Source: Cyclaneusma minus
Lineage: Eukaryota; Ascomycota; Leotiomycetes; Marthamycetales; Marthamycetaceae
Assembly (NCBI GenBank): GCA_037179335.1
Contig: JAKZHN010000006.1
Coordinates: forward strand, 806,001 to 870,000
DNA length: 64,000 nucleotides
Direction: 5' to 3'
Shown here: positions 24,455 through 35,560 of the stretch, piece by piece
Layout of the letters: every line of letters begins with the position of its first letter
How positions within the stretch are numbered: the stretch's first letter is position 1
Notes under the pieces: model-generated
What the model saw: the letters and a program-made list of their open reading frames with translations, nothing else
What the model was told of the DNA's origin: nothing
The model's database searches: none
Translations under genes and position numbers: made by a program

Positions 24455-25581
24455 ATGTCTTCCAATACTAGCCCTCAAGTCTCTGTCAATGACCTCACAT
24501 CTGATCATCGAGTAGCCCTTGCGGACAATTTGAATAAAATCCTATCGACAAAGCTCGCGGAACGCCTCTATTCGTGTATCATCTGTGGCCGCCCTACTCC
24601 TGATATCTACCGTTTGTATGGTGCATACAACGAAGAGATCAGAGAGGAACTTCGCAACCACGTCGACCCGTGCGCCTTCGCCATCGAGAGATGGAGTAAA
24701 TTTCTCAAGGAGTTCGACCCCTGCGACACAACCGTATTGCCTTTTAACACTTCGGTTAGTTTGGCCCGGATGGTAATGAACATCAACTGATTCGTTCTTA
24801 GACCTTAGCAGCATATCAAGCTTGTTCTGTGGGAACAAAGGCTTTCAACATACGACTCTCAGAACTGACAGCCGTTGCGCTTCACCGCATAGCCGCGCAC
24901 CTCTATGTCACTTGCATCGAAGGACCTCACAAGCAAGGCAGACCGATCGAGCTTTACCCCGAAAAGATACCTGAATGGTACTTGAAAGATCCTGCCGCGT
25001 TCCCCACACGCTTCTACTTCACGCCATACCTCCGCTGGCATAAATATCCCCTCGGCATCGCCGATACAGTTGGGTATTGCGCGGAGCTTGTACTATTCGG
25101 CGGCGTCGTTATATTCGGCCGTGGAGAATCCGGGACTGAGGTATATCTCTTCTACCTTGACCCCCCGACCGATGCTCTCGATTCCCGTTCTTACGTCTAG
25201 CAGTCCAATTCAGCGTATATCCACCCGAGCGGGAATTTCATGACTTACAAGCTCTCCAGCTCACAGCTTGAGAAATTCGCCAATCTGGCATCTCTCTCCA
25301 CTACCACCGAAACCGACGCCTCTTCCCACCTGTCTACGTTATGCAAGTCAAAGAAATATGCAAAACGCGTCGACTCACGAGACGCCATGCGTATGAACAT
25401 CTACCGTGACAAGTACGAGCGTCCAGAATTTACGGGCAAGAAACGCCAGCGTTGTGTCATACGTGCCGAAGACTTTCCGCCTCGACAGCATCAACGCGAT
25501 CACCGAACGGAACTGAAATTGGAGCGAAGACGGAAGGAGCAAGAAGGTCCAAACCAGCAGAACTTAGGAGCTGAAGGTTGA
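24455..25581 (+). CDS. Conserved-type fungal hypothetical protein
   Basis: Three exons (24455-24754, 24802-25140, 25204-25581) join in phase to 338 residues. The last junction could alternatively use the AG at 25200, adding one Gln. I do not recognise a named family. The N-terminus has two Cys pairs in zinc-ribbon-like spacing (SCIICGRPTPD) and a conserved-looking acidic/aromatic centre (RWHKYPLGIADTVGYCAE, LFGGVVIFGRGESGTE), followed by AYIHPSG. Uncharacterised fungal proteins often have this arrangement. The C-terminal 90 residues are strongly basic (KKRQRC, KLERRRKEQ), as in nuclear proteins. There is no signal peptide or TM segment. Function is unknown. Confidence 0.7.
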
Positions 25582-26159
25582 CCAACTCACGGTATTTTGT
25601 GCGTTAATCATGCGGCGAGGCGGCGAGATTTTGCTGCTGAGGCTTTGGGTGCCTGCCGAATGACTCGGTCTGTTTTTTCTAGACTTTTGGCTCCTGCTCC
25701 ACAACCTACCGTCAAGGTCTCCGTGCATGTAGATAAGACGTCGCAAGGGGCAAAGTCATCGTGTAGTCAAGATCAACACTACGTGTATGCATCACAGGCA
25801 ATCACAATAGAAATGCTCTCTGGCCGTATGTCAAGTCGAGTAAATTCCATTGTTCACTCATCTCCCCAATCCCCCAAAATCTGTCAACCATCTAGCAAGG
25901 AGATCCCTAGCTAAGTATGCAACAAGTATGCGCTGCAGTTCTCAAAAAAAGCCGCGGCTATGCTATGATGCTCGCTCAGGATATCGAGACAAGGAGAAAA
26001 CGCCGCCAAATGCATATGATGCGTATATGGGTATAGATCTCTCTCACTGCCTGCCATCCCAAGAAAACGCCACGCTAATGTTGCCAAATGCTGTCAAAAG
26101 TATGCTGTCAAAAATGATATGTGCCGTCGAACTGCGACCTCCCACATTCTGCACTTTTT
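25582..26159. other. Intergenic 3' region shared by convergent genes
   Basis: This is the 3' flank of the plus-strand hypothetical gene and of frq (minus). Antisense transcription across frq, known in Neurospora as qrf, would have to start around here. No ORF with features is visible. Confidence 0.4.
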
Positions 26160-29156
26160 TTAAACAGAGTAAATGCTCGAATTTGGGCTTGAGAAGCCAC
26201 TTCCGTCGTCGTCTACCATTGCGGCTGAGCTACCGGCGGGTAGCTCTGCTAAACAGGTGCCGGTTTCTCGCTCGAATTCTTGCTCGCGCTGCAGGACGGT
26301 TGCGGGATCGACTTCCCGCATATGGCCCAGCATATCGATGCTCTCGTCATCATCATCGTCGCCCTCGTCCATTTCCACATCACTCTCCTCACCGTCCTCT
26401 GCAATATCCATTGGTTGGCCAAAAGACTCGGTCTGAATATCAGGCTTCATCTGCTGGATTCGTCGCAAATCTTTTTTATGTTCGCGTCCGAACTCATCCT
26501 CACTATCCGTACCGTAGATGCTGTCGTCCTCGGTTGATGAAGCTCCAATGTACATTGCCGGTGGTGGCAATTCGCTGGGCTGCAGCACTTCCGTTTTGAT
26601 ATCTGTGATTCTTGTCTTGACAGGCAATTCGTGAAACTTCTGTGTCATATCTTCCGCGGGTCGTGGATTTTTGGGATCAAAGGACCTGAGATCAAAGGAC
26701 TCGAGAGCAGAGCGCGAGATGCCGTGAACAATGCGTCGGCTGTTAATATTGGGAGCAGAGAACTTGGAAAGCTTGGTGCGGGTGGTCTCATCAAGAATGC
26801 TACGTTCGGTCTTAACATTGACGATAAAGTGATCGGCCGGCTGTGTACCACCAAGACCACACGCGTCTAGGGAAGTCGGCTTCTGGTATTGGGGAATATT
26901 CTCATGGTATGTCCATTGAGGAGAAAATGCAGCATCTGCCGATGTTGTCTCAGTCGTAAGCTCAGGGGTCTTCGGCCGGGAGGTCTCGCCAAGGGCCGAG
27001 TAATCTTTCACTGGTCTGAAATGAAGAGCCGAACCCGATGGTGTGCGGGAGAATGATGGCCTCGGGCATGACTGGGGACTGCAGCCCAGGGCATCGTGGG
27101 TACGGTTGCTATATCCATCTTTTCCTACTTCAGTGACGTGAAGCGGTGCCGTGATTTCGCCTCGGTCAGCTGATAGATCCGTGCAAAACAGAGCGCCACT
27201 GTAGAATACAATAGCACCGTCATCCCGACGCCTCTTGGTAGACCTGGATCCATGTCTCCAGTTCGTGAGATGCTGGGATGCCCCAGTCCTACTATCGTCC
27301 AGAACAGAGCAAGAATATCGAGAATTGCTGTCATCGAGTGAATCCGAGCATCTGGTCGAAGAGGAATGTCGAAGGATTGGCTTGTAATGGAACATACTCG
27401 GGCGGGAGCTTGGTTTCGATGCCGACGCCCAAGATGGTACCTCCAAGAAAGTGCTCCCTTTTCCATTAGCCAGGTTCGGAGGAATGTGAGTACCCGAATC
27501 AAATTTCCGTCGCTTCCTGCTCTCCTCGGCCGAGTTATCACTTTCATCGGGAGACCCATGCAGAGCACTACTGGCACCACTATCGCTACTCATCATGGTG
27601 CCCCGGGTACCACCCCTCCATCTAACCTTCCGCCCGTCGTGGGAAATCTGGAACTTCTCGCTGACATTAGATAATGCGGAACGCACAAAGTCTGGCGTGA
27701 CATTGATGATATGAAGCTGAGCCATATTGATGAGTAGGTTGAGATATACCCAGCCATCAGCATCTGGAGCAACATCACCATCCTCTTCTTTGGTCAAGTT
27801 TGGAGTATCAAGACCGAGATGACGAATATACTCCATATTTTCTGAAGGGTTCTGGGCACGATCGGGATCAAGGTCCAAAGGTCTCGTAGGTCTCTGTTCG
27901 GGTGATGGCTGTAAAGCACCTGCGAAACTGCTTGTTTCGCACGCACCATCAGAATTGGAACTCGTTGAGGGCTCCTGAGGTAATTTGCCAGGAGGGAATT
28001 GGTCGATGTCCATTTCCGGGGATAGTATATGTGCCTCTCGTACACCCTCAATTCCTGTTGCTTGACCCCTGAGCTCCTGGGCTTGGCGGTCCGCCTTCGT
28101 GGCCAGTCTCGAAATTTCCTGTTGTTGTTGAGGGTGACTGCTACCGGCTCCGACATTACCTTTCCCAGTGAACAATTGCTCCAGACGACGAACCACCAGC
28201 TTCCTCTTGACTTTTTCGGTCATAACCGGTGACTGCTTTGGCAAAAGACCTCCAGGAATATCGTGCAAAAAAGACCGGATGTTTTGTTCATTGGTGGCCG
28301 CTGGCTTGCTTTGATATTTTTCACGTCCATTCAGATTCGAATTCGAGCCGGAAGGTCCTGATGCGGACATAGATGCATAAGCGGAGTCGACACGCCTTGA
28401 ATTTATTGTCGAGGAAAAGGAAGGATCGTCGGACAGTGAAGCAAAAGCATGCTTGGTACCCTTCGTACGTTTCGGCATAGACTCCCCACTGGAGCTGGTG
28501 TTTATACTCGAAGCAAATGCGCGGAGGGTATCTTCCAGTTCTCGTCGTTTTCTTGCTGGTAGGCCGTGTATCCGGACTTCGAATAATTTGTCCTTTTCCA
28601 AAGGACCTGCACTAGACTTCTCATACTTGCGGAGCCTCTCTTTCAGCTTCTTGTTCTCAATTGTCAAATCATCGATGACACTTCTGAAATCGTCGGCACA
28701 GCTACCGTTCCCACCACTGCGATATGACGGCGCGGCCTCGGTGTATTGGCGTCCAGCATTCTTATCCATGGAATCGGATTGGTTGGAGGAGCTTGAGCTT
28801 GCACGTCTCAAAAAATATGGAGGCTCATCTGCGAGTAGAAGGACAGTTAGCAAGCTGACAAAGTTAACAGTGCCATGTAAACGGAACCTACCAGTCTCGG
28901 CAATTTCTCCACGCCCTGCCCCAGGGTACTTGTTGGCCTCATGAAACCACTTCGATGGTGATTTGGCATCGGCCAACTGTTCTGTGCGTAATGGAGATAC
29001 TCGATCACTCAATGGCGTAGCCTCTTGACTCAGACGTCCCGTCTCCGGGGCATGTAAAGTAGAGTCCTGGTCGATGTCGTTGGGAGTCGAATGGCGCAAA
29101 CAGACGGAGAGATGTGCTGGAATTCTGCGAGGATTTGTGCCCGGCTCAGCAAGCAT
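26160..29156 (-). CDS. frq: Circadian clock protein FREQUENCY
   Basis: FRQ is the negative element of the fungal circadian oscillator. With FRH and casein kinase 1 it inhibits the White Collar complex that transcribes frq. Exons 29156-28892 and 28828-26160 give 977 residues (998 if the 63-nt intron is retained), matching the roughly 990 of Neurospora. The conserved order is an N-terminal RRIPAHLSV segment; a coiled-coil dimerisation helix (CADDFRSVIDDLTIENKKLK, about 131-160); then LFEVRIHGLPARKRRELEDT; a basic NLS-like PKRTKG; the FCD1-like region (IRSFLHDIPGGLLPK..VVRRLEQLF); the FCD2-like region (DGWVYLNLLINMAQLHIINV..GRKVRWRGG); PEST-like Ser/Pro stretches; and an acidic Asp/Glu run near the end. 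Many Ser/Thr sites fit progressive phosphorylation. The start is the first ATG of the conserved N-terminus. Confidence 0.95.
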   Translation of the reverse strand: MLAEPGTNPRRIPAHLSVCLRHSTPNDIDQDSTLHAPETGRLSQEATPLSDRVSPLRTEQLADAKSPSKWFHEANKYPGAGRGEIAETGRFRLHGTVNFVSLLTVLLLADEPPYFLRRASSSSSNQSDSMDKNAGRQYTEAAPSYRSGGNGSCADDFRSVIDDLTIENKKLKERLRKYEKSSAGPLEKDKLFEVRIHGLPARKRRELEDTLRAFASSINTSSSGESMPKRTKGTKHAFASLSDDPSFSSTINSRRVDSAYASMSASGPSGSNSNLNGREKYQSKPAATNEQNIRSFLHDIPGGLLPKQSPVMTEKVKRKLVVRRLEQLFTGKGNVGAGSSHPQQQQEISRLATKADRQAQELRGQATGIEGVREAHILSPEMDIDQFPPGKLPQEPSTSSNSDGACETSSFAGALQPSPEQRPTRPLDLDPDRAQNPSENMEYIRHLGLDTPNLTKEEDGDVAPDADGWVYLNLLINMAQLHIINVTPDFVRSALSNVSEKFQISHDGRKVRWRGGTRGTMMSSDSGASSALHGSPDESDNSAEESRKRRKFDSGTHIPPNLANGKGSTFLEVPSWASASKPSSRPSMFHYKPILRHSSSTRCSDSLDDSNSRYSCSVLDDSRTGASQHLTNWRHGSRSTKRRRDDGAIVFYSGALFCTDLSADRGEITAPLHVTEVGKDGYSNRTHDALGCSPQSCPRPSFSRTPSGSALHFRPVKDYSALGETSRPKTPELTTETTSADAAFSPQWTYHENIPQYQKPTSLDACGLGGTQPADHFIVNVKTERSILDETTRTKLSKFSAPNINSRRIVHGISRSALESFDLRSFDPKNPRPAEDMTQKFHELPVKTRITDIKTEVLQPSELPPPAMYIGASSTEDDSIYGTDSEDEFGREHKKDLRRIQQMKPDIQTESFGQPMDIAEDGEESDVEMDEGDDDDDESIDMLGHMREVDPATVLQREQEFERETGTCLAELPAGSSAAMVDDDGSGFSSPNSSIYSV

Positions 29157-30678
29157 AACAGCGACGGTGCGATCGAGTCGACGTTGTTATGGTGGTGATG
29201 AACGACTCAGTCCAATCATGCTGTGCAATGTACAGCAGTTCCGCGTGTGTGGAAGAGGAAACTGCAAGCTGCGAACCACCAAGTATGGTCACGGATTTGA
29301 AGCAGATCGACGCTTGGACAAAGGGAATAAGGGTGGTTCGAGTCCAAGGAAATCAGGGCCGATCTTGAATAGCGCGCAGAAAACGGCCATCGGGATGGAG
29401 CGGGCCATCTTGGAAACAGCTGGGTGGCGCCCGCCCTCAGTCGAAGGCAGGATGGCGATCTGGAGGGAAGAAAGCTGCGGCAAATGTCACGATCGTGAGC
29501 ACCCATGCAACAGACCTTCGGATCGGGAGCAGGGGTCCAACTGTGGCACTTGGCAGGCTGGCGCCGGCTGCCTTACTTAGCCTCTTCGATCCGATCCCCC
29601 TTTGTGTCAAACTCCAACGGTCAGAATCACATGTGGCCTGGACATTTTGTACCTCTCACGAACCTTCGTGAGCGCAATCCACTCTCGACTCGGACAGCTT
29701 CGCAATACATGTAATCCTTGGAAAGTGTGCGCACTCGCTGTCAGCCCACATCGTCCCAGAGCTCATCGTCGATCTGTCGCTGAAACATAATTCCGCGGCA
29801 TTGGTGTGCCATTGATGACTGCCATCGAGGGACGTGACACTCACGGCACCGATGCGATCGAGATTCACGCGCAGCGATCATACCCGAGAGCAAGTGCACG
29901 CGCAAATTCTGTCTTCGGGGCAGCGGCCAAGTCTGGAGGCTGAAAGCGAAAGCCGTTGGATACCTAAAATCATACCGCCAAGGAGCTTCACATGTCGCAG
30001 ATTCATCCAGGTCTTCAAAAGCAGCCGGTGTGGCACTCCCGAGTGCCGTATTTATGCTGCAAGACGCACTGCCAGTACTCTTCGTGGTTCTCACGGTCTA
30101 CTAAATGAAGGGAGGGAATTGGGAACGAGTTTTCTCTTGAGTCGATTTCCGAGAAGAAATCAAACAAAAACTTGAAGGAATCTTAACCTCCCGACGTTTC
30201 CGGTTTGTCGACAGTGAATTTACCACTAATGCAAGAAAGTTGAAGAAGAATCGCAAAAATCTCAAGCGGTAAATGGTTTTGAAGTCTGGAGATCTTCAGA
30301 TTATCGAATAATAATAATTCGAGCTTCCAACTCTCCCACTCTCTGAAGACCCCCTATCCGCTACCTCCTGATCATACATGTAGTAGTACATACATGTGGT
30401 AGTATACATCCCTAGCCGTTGAGCGCAAAGCCGCGCCCCTCTGATCCAACCCATCCACAAACCCCCAGAATACCAATAACAAGCCTGTACCTAGAGGCAC
30501 GAAGAGAAAACAGCTACAAACAACCTAATATCCTACACCCCCTTCCCAGAATCCTTACCCCTAAATCCCTTTCCTACTTACCATGCCAATCCATGCTACC
30601 AAAAATACTTACCCAGAATATAGTTATTCCAAATTCTCCGGTTCCACATAACGCCTGATCCAATACTCATCAATCCAA
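29157..30678 (-). promoter_or_regulatory. frq upstream region with GATC-type candidate White Collar sites
   Basis: About 1.5 kb separates frq from the 3' end of the GH16 gene and has no supported ORF. Three sites carry the GATC(G/C) elements typical of light-response boxes: GATCGAGTCGA at 29171, GATCCGATC at 29588 and GATGCGATCG at 29851. A perfect-length tandem 16-mer pair lies at 30373-30404. Assignment as regulatory is inference from position and motif only. Confidence 0.45.
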
Positions 30679-33600
30679 TCACATACCCCACACAGCAACC
30701 ATCCAAAACGCCACACCATAGCCCGCCACACCCATCATCGTTCCCACAGTCTTCAAGTTCGCCTTGCCATTGCTATCACTAAAAGCCTGCACAAACCTCA
30801 TCACCACCCCATCACCATTCCTCATTGCACCAGCCGTGCTAGGAACCGCTTCCGGAACCGGACTAGTAGCAGACGAAGGCATTTTCGAAGGCACCACAGG
30901 CGTTCCGGCAGGCACCGTTGCTGGAGTTTCCGCGGGAGTTTCCGTGGGAATGGTAGCAGATGATGCGAGACTAGTGGTGTAGTTGCTGGATGCTACGCTG
31001 GATGGGACGGAATTCACGCCGGATGAAACGGAATTCATGGAAAGCTGCACGGTGGTGAAGGCGGTAGGGGAGATGGTCATCACGGTTGTGTAGGTGTGCT
31101 CAATAGGAATAACCGTTACTTCGTTGGTTACTACAGTTACGGAGCTGATTGTCGTAGTGAGTTCTTCGCTCGAGCTTGATTCTGTGGGAGTGGATTCCGC
31201 GGATGGTGAGGTTTCTGCAGGTGGCGAGGTTTCTGCTGGTGGTGCGGTCTCGGTCGGCCCGGTGGGTTGCACGGTGGGGGCGGGAAGGTTGTCGGATGGT
31301 GAGGGAGAGGCTGTGGGAGTGACGTAGACGGGGACGAGGACCGTGGTTGTTTGGGGGCCTTCACCGGAGCAGATGGGACATTCGGTGACGATTGCGGTGC
31401 TCGTTATGGGGATTGTGATGGTGGGTTGCACGGTGCTGCCCTGTTCATCGTATGTGCAAGGGACTGTTGCGGTGGTGGTGAGATGGATGACGCTAGTGGT
31501 GGGTGTAAATGCCGAAGGGCAGAGGTAGGTAACCGTTGCTTGGAAAGCGTTAGTTCGTGAAGGATTTTGATTGTGGGAGGGCTAGGTTTGAGGCCACGAA
31601 GACGTTGAACTTACTGTGCAAAGTAGTCGTCAGAGTGTGCATAGACTGAGAGGCTGAGACAGTTGCAGGAGTCATGGCAGATCCAGAGACCAAGCTGGAA
31701 GCAGGAGCCACTGAAGACAAGAGAGTTGCAGAAGAAACCAGGGATGAGGACGAAGATGGGTTGGCATCCACAACAGCAAGGTTTTCGTATGTCGAGAACA
31801 GCTCAGTGTCACCGCCAGCGAGTTGGCGGCCTAGAAGCTGCTTGGAGCGGCGGGAAACTGCAAGAGCGCCTACAAGCTCAGTTCTGTTGCCCCCGCATGC
31901 TTCTGTCGCATTTCCGGGACATGGGATGTTGCATAGTCCTGGAAGATCGGTAGCGGTCTCATTGGTCGCGACATCTCCACAGTAGCAATCTCTGTATTTT
32001 CACTGCAGTCAGCGGATTTGTTCACTCATAGCGAGGAGTTTCTTTGACTTGGGAGGCCGAGTGGCCAATGAAGTGAGTAAAAGGAAATAAAAAATATCGT
32101 ACTCATTGTTAAGGCTTGCGTATGATCGGGTTGAGCATGCAGTAAGACACGTATCAACGGTCATGTTGCCTGAATAGTAGTGGAACGGGTTACCATCTGC
32201 ATGTCCTTGGAAGCAGCCAGCATAAGCCCAGCCAACACGACTGATAGGAGTCGGGCTCGCAGTAGCTGACGGGACGGAAGCGCTTGAATTTGCCGAAACA
32301 ACTGAAGGCGCGGCCGCTGATGACGGGGCCATCGTCGACATTGACAATGACACCGAACTGAAAGAGGGCGTAGCGGCTGACGAAAGGGTGGGCACCGAGA
32401 TCGAGGGGAAGAAAGAGGGTATCTCGAACGTCGAAGCAGGTGATGAGACTGAGAATGAGGGCAAACTGAAAGAGGGAGTGGCCGTGGGGGTTGACGATGG
32501 GCGAAGGCTCGAGACTGAGAAGTTTGCTGGGGGGGTCTCGATGGGAAACAAGCTCGAAAAAAAGCTCGAAAGAGGCTCCGGGGTCGCACTTGGGCTGGAG
32601 GAGGAGACGGTGTTGTTGAAAAAGGGTTTAACATTATTCTTGCGTAGCTTGGGCACACCGTACGGAACCGAAGCACGTGAGGATGTTGCAGCAGCTCCTG
32701 TACTCAACAAAGAACCTGTACCAAACACAGAACCGGTGCCGAAGCCTCCCACGCTCGAGCGACTGGCAGATGATGGAGCTGGGATAGAGGGATCCAGTAT
32801 ACTCGAGAAGAAACTTGCCACAGGTGGAATGGCTGGTGACGCGGTGGCAGAGCTGGTTGGCGCTGTCCTGGAGAAGACAGAGGAAAAACCGGCGGATGGA
32901 CGAGTCGTGGTAGAGCTGGCATTCAGTGCACTAGATAGCGCACTGCTCAGGCCTGGAAGGACGGCAGATGGACTAGCCGTGGCAGAGGTGAATGGCACTG
33001 TCCTGGAGACGTTCGCCAGACTTGCACGACTGAAAGATGACGGAGCCACAGTAGAGCTAGTGTTCAGTATACTCGACAACAAACTTGCCAGGGGCGAAGA
33101 ACGAGCAGATGATGGAGCTGTAGCAGAGCTGGGTGCGATAGTGCTCATACTGGTGAGAGAGCTTCCCATACCCGGAAGGTACACAGACGACTGCGGCACA
33201 ACAGAGCTGGTGGAAGTTGGAATAGCCGTATCACTGAAGATGACCGAGCTAGTCGTAGATCCTGATGAAGATGCCAGCTGGTAGACATTGACAGAGTTGA
33301 TCAACCAATACCTAACATGGCATGTAAGTCAAGTCAGGACAATTGGGGGAAGATATATACTTACGCATCCACGAACTGATCAGGATTTGCAGCGACAAAT
33401 TGACTACATGTCTGGCCTGCATGCTCCTGAGAGCAAGTACCAACGTCCCAGTCGGCATTTCCATAACTCCCACAGAACATGGTGTCAAACATGATCTGGT
33501 GGTCTGCCATGAGAGAGTCGAATTCGCAACCTTCGAAGTTGGCTTGAGGCAAGCCCCAAAGTGATGGATCCGGGGTGCCATTGGTAATATCTTCGGGGAT

Positions 33601-34587
33601 GGCATATCGTGAGAAGAAGAAGACTCGAATGTACTCCGAGGTCCATTGCATGGCATATACACCGCCACCTATGCTATTGGTTTGTCAGCACAGAACACAC
33701 TGCGAGGCGCCTGTCATGATCATACCCGTTAAAAGCGGTACCATAGGAGGTAGGGGTGGTAGTTTCATTCGCGGTGACGGCACAACTTCCGTAGTCGTTT
33801 GCCCGGGCATCGCAGTCGGTACCCTGCAGAACACCAGACTCATTGCTTCCACTTATAACGCAAGTAGCGTTTGCGTCGTCACTGCAGGAGGTCAGTAGAG
33901 AGCCCATACCAAAGTCTGAAAGCGACTTACGTGTGTAAGCTCATCAAGTTGTTCGTCTGCTGATTGACACCTTCGAAGATATCAATTTCTCCGTTGGATG
34001 GCCAGTTTGGACCCAGGGTCCAGACTGTAAGGAGTCAGTAAGCTCAATCACCAGGTAGGAATTACGGGCACCAACAAGCTGGCCATGTTCCACAAATACC
34101 GCCTGGCATATGTGCAATATCTGCAATGAAGAGACCGTGTGTCCAAGACTTTTGACTGGATATCCGGACACTGCTTCTTCCAGGCCCAGTAGTGGGATCT
34201 AGGACTTGAATGTAGTCAACACCCATGTATGCTTGGCCGTCCGTGTTGATGTTGGCGAGGCCGAATGTTCTCGCATCATACTCATCTTGGTATCTAGTGA
34301 ATGTCAGAAGGTACTACGTGGTATCAGAACGCGTCAACCTACGAGACGAAGCCACCGGTAGGATCGCTTCCCTAAAGCAAGTCGAAGATTAGTATCTCAG
34401 CACGCCCGTCAGACACCTAGGCTATACGAACATTGTAGAAGTCGAAACCATCAAAGAACGTGGTCCCTTGATATGTCGTGTCTAGGACATAGGTTTGTGT
34501 TGTTTGAGCAGACACAGATTGTGTGAGAAGAGAAGAAGAAAAGAGTGTAAACGCGCCAATCCAAGGCAACTGAGCCATGATAGCCAT
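30679..34587 (-). CDS. Secreted GH16 glucanase-type protein with WSC domain and GPI anchor
   Basis: Nine exons (34587-34432, 34371-34343, 34293-34076, 34024-33931, 33881-33726, 33673-33365, 33311-32103, 31991-31615, 31538-30679) give 1135 residues. The order is a signal peptide (about 1-27, ending SVSA); a GH16 catalytic domain (about 30-335) with FWTLGPNWPSNGEIDIFEG, whose two Glu residues and Asp form the beta-glucanase/transglycosylase active site; a 340-residue Ser/Thr/Pro linker; a WSC carbohydrate-binding domain (about 679-775; YAGCFQGH, CLTACSTRSYASLN, CYCGD, NIPCPGNATEACGG); another Ser/Thr tail; and a hydrophobic C-terminus after NGKANLKT that fits a GPI signal. It likely acts at the cell wall on beta-1,3/1,4-glucan. 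The second exon is only 29 nt. One splice donor (GTTGGT) is non-optimal. Confidence 0.88.
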
Positions 34588-35560
34588 GATGTCTGAAGTT
34601 TTGGAGTTGGTGCTGACGACCGGTAAAGACTGAATAGCGCGAAAGAGTGCAGCGCGATGGATATAAACTGAGGATGAGAAGGAAAAGACGGCTGAAATAC
34701 GTTCTCAGCTCAAGGAATGCATCGCGTTCTCCCAAATACCAGCCGCGCTCGCTGGGAGTGGCGAAAATTCCTGGCGGTAGAAAGCAACGTGTTTCGCACA
34801 GCCATGCAATTTCATGAGAAATGTGAAGAGAAATGGTATGTTGACTGTTTTCGGTCAACAGAGCGGCTGAGCGAGTCTTGGGAATCAAGCCGCTGACGAA
34901 AGATGCGAGACCTGGACGAGATCGGAGATATCTCCTTTACATTGGGCCTTGAGTGCTTGGTGGAAATTGAGTCATTGACCAATTCTCCGGTAGATGTTCT
35001 CGTTGCCCTGGGTCGGGTTTTGGTGGCCCGGAGTGCTGGGTCAGCGAGTGAAGGTGAAGTAGTTGGAAGCGACATCATTAACTACATGTCAAACATGTAC
35101 TCACCCTTCGTGGATCCTAGACATCTAGCAACGTTAAAATCGGATTTTTGAAAAATATCTGTGACTCTGTTAGCTGAACCAACTTGATAAACATTGATAA
35201 ACAAGAGCTGTCTCGACTTCCCTGGTCACTTACAAAACAAAAGCTTTGCAAGTACATACAGCTGGAATTGAGCGCCTGCACACCGCCAGACAATTCAACG
35301 CGTAGGTCTGTACATCTCAGTTCGGCATGGTTGTGCACCGAAAGAATGGCCCAAGCATTGCAGACTTCACCGGCTTCGGCCACCAAGTCAAGAAGAAAAA
35401 GTCCATTCGAAGGCCCGCTTTTCGAAAATCAAAGAGGTTGGCCGTCATCTAACGCTACTGTGATGATATGGTGGTATCGTGGTTTCCCCCTTCCTGTGCA
35501 TACTCTTGCGCAAAATAAGACCATTCGCAACGCCAAACCCATAAAATAGCGCCCGGCGCT
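34588..35560. other. Intergenic, promoter of the GH16 gene
   Basis: I see no gene. The overlapping short frames on both strands have no features. Confidence 0.45.

Noticed and set aside
29325..29350. GGTTCGAGTCC box upstream of frq that could be a tRNA T-arm
   Set aside because: There is no A-box at a suitable distance and the T-stem pairs at only 3 of 5 positions.
32388..33284. Long open frame (298 codons) on the plus strand opposite the GH16-WSC gene
   Set aside because: It is the antisense reading of the Ser/Thr-rich linker, where codon bias keeps the opposite frame open. Its apparent repeats mirror those of the real gene.
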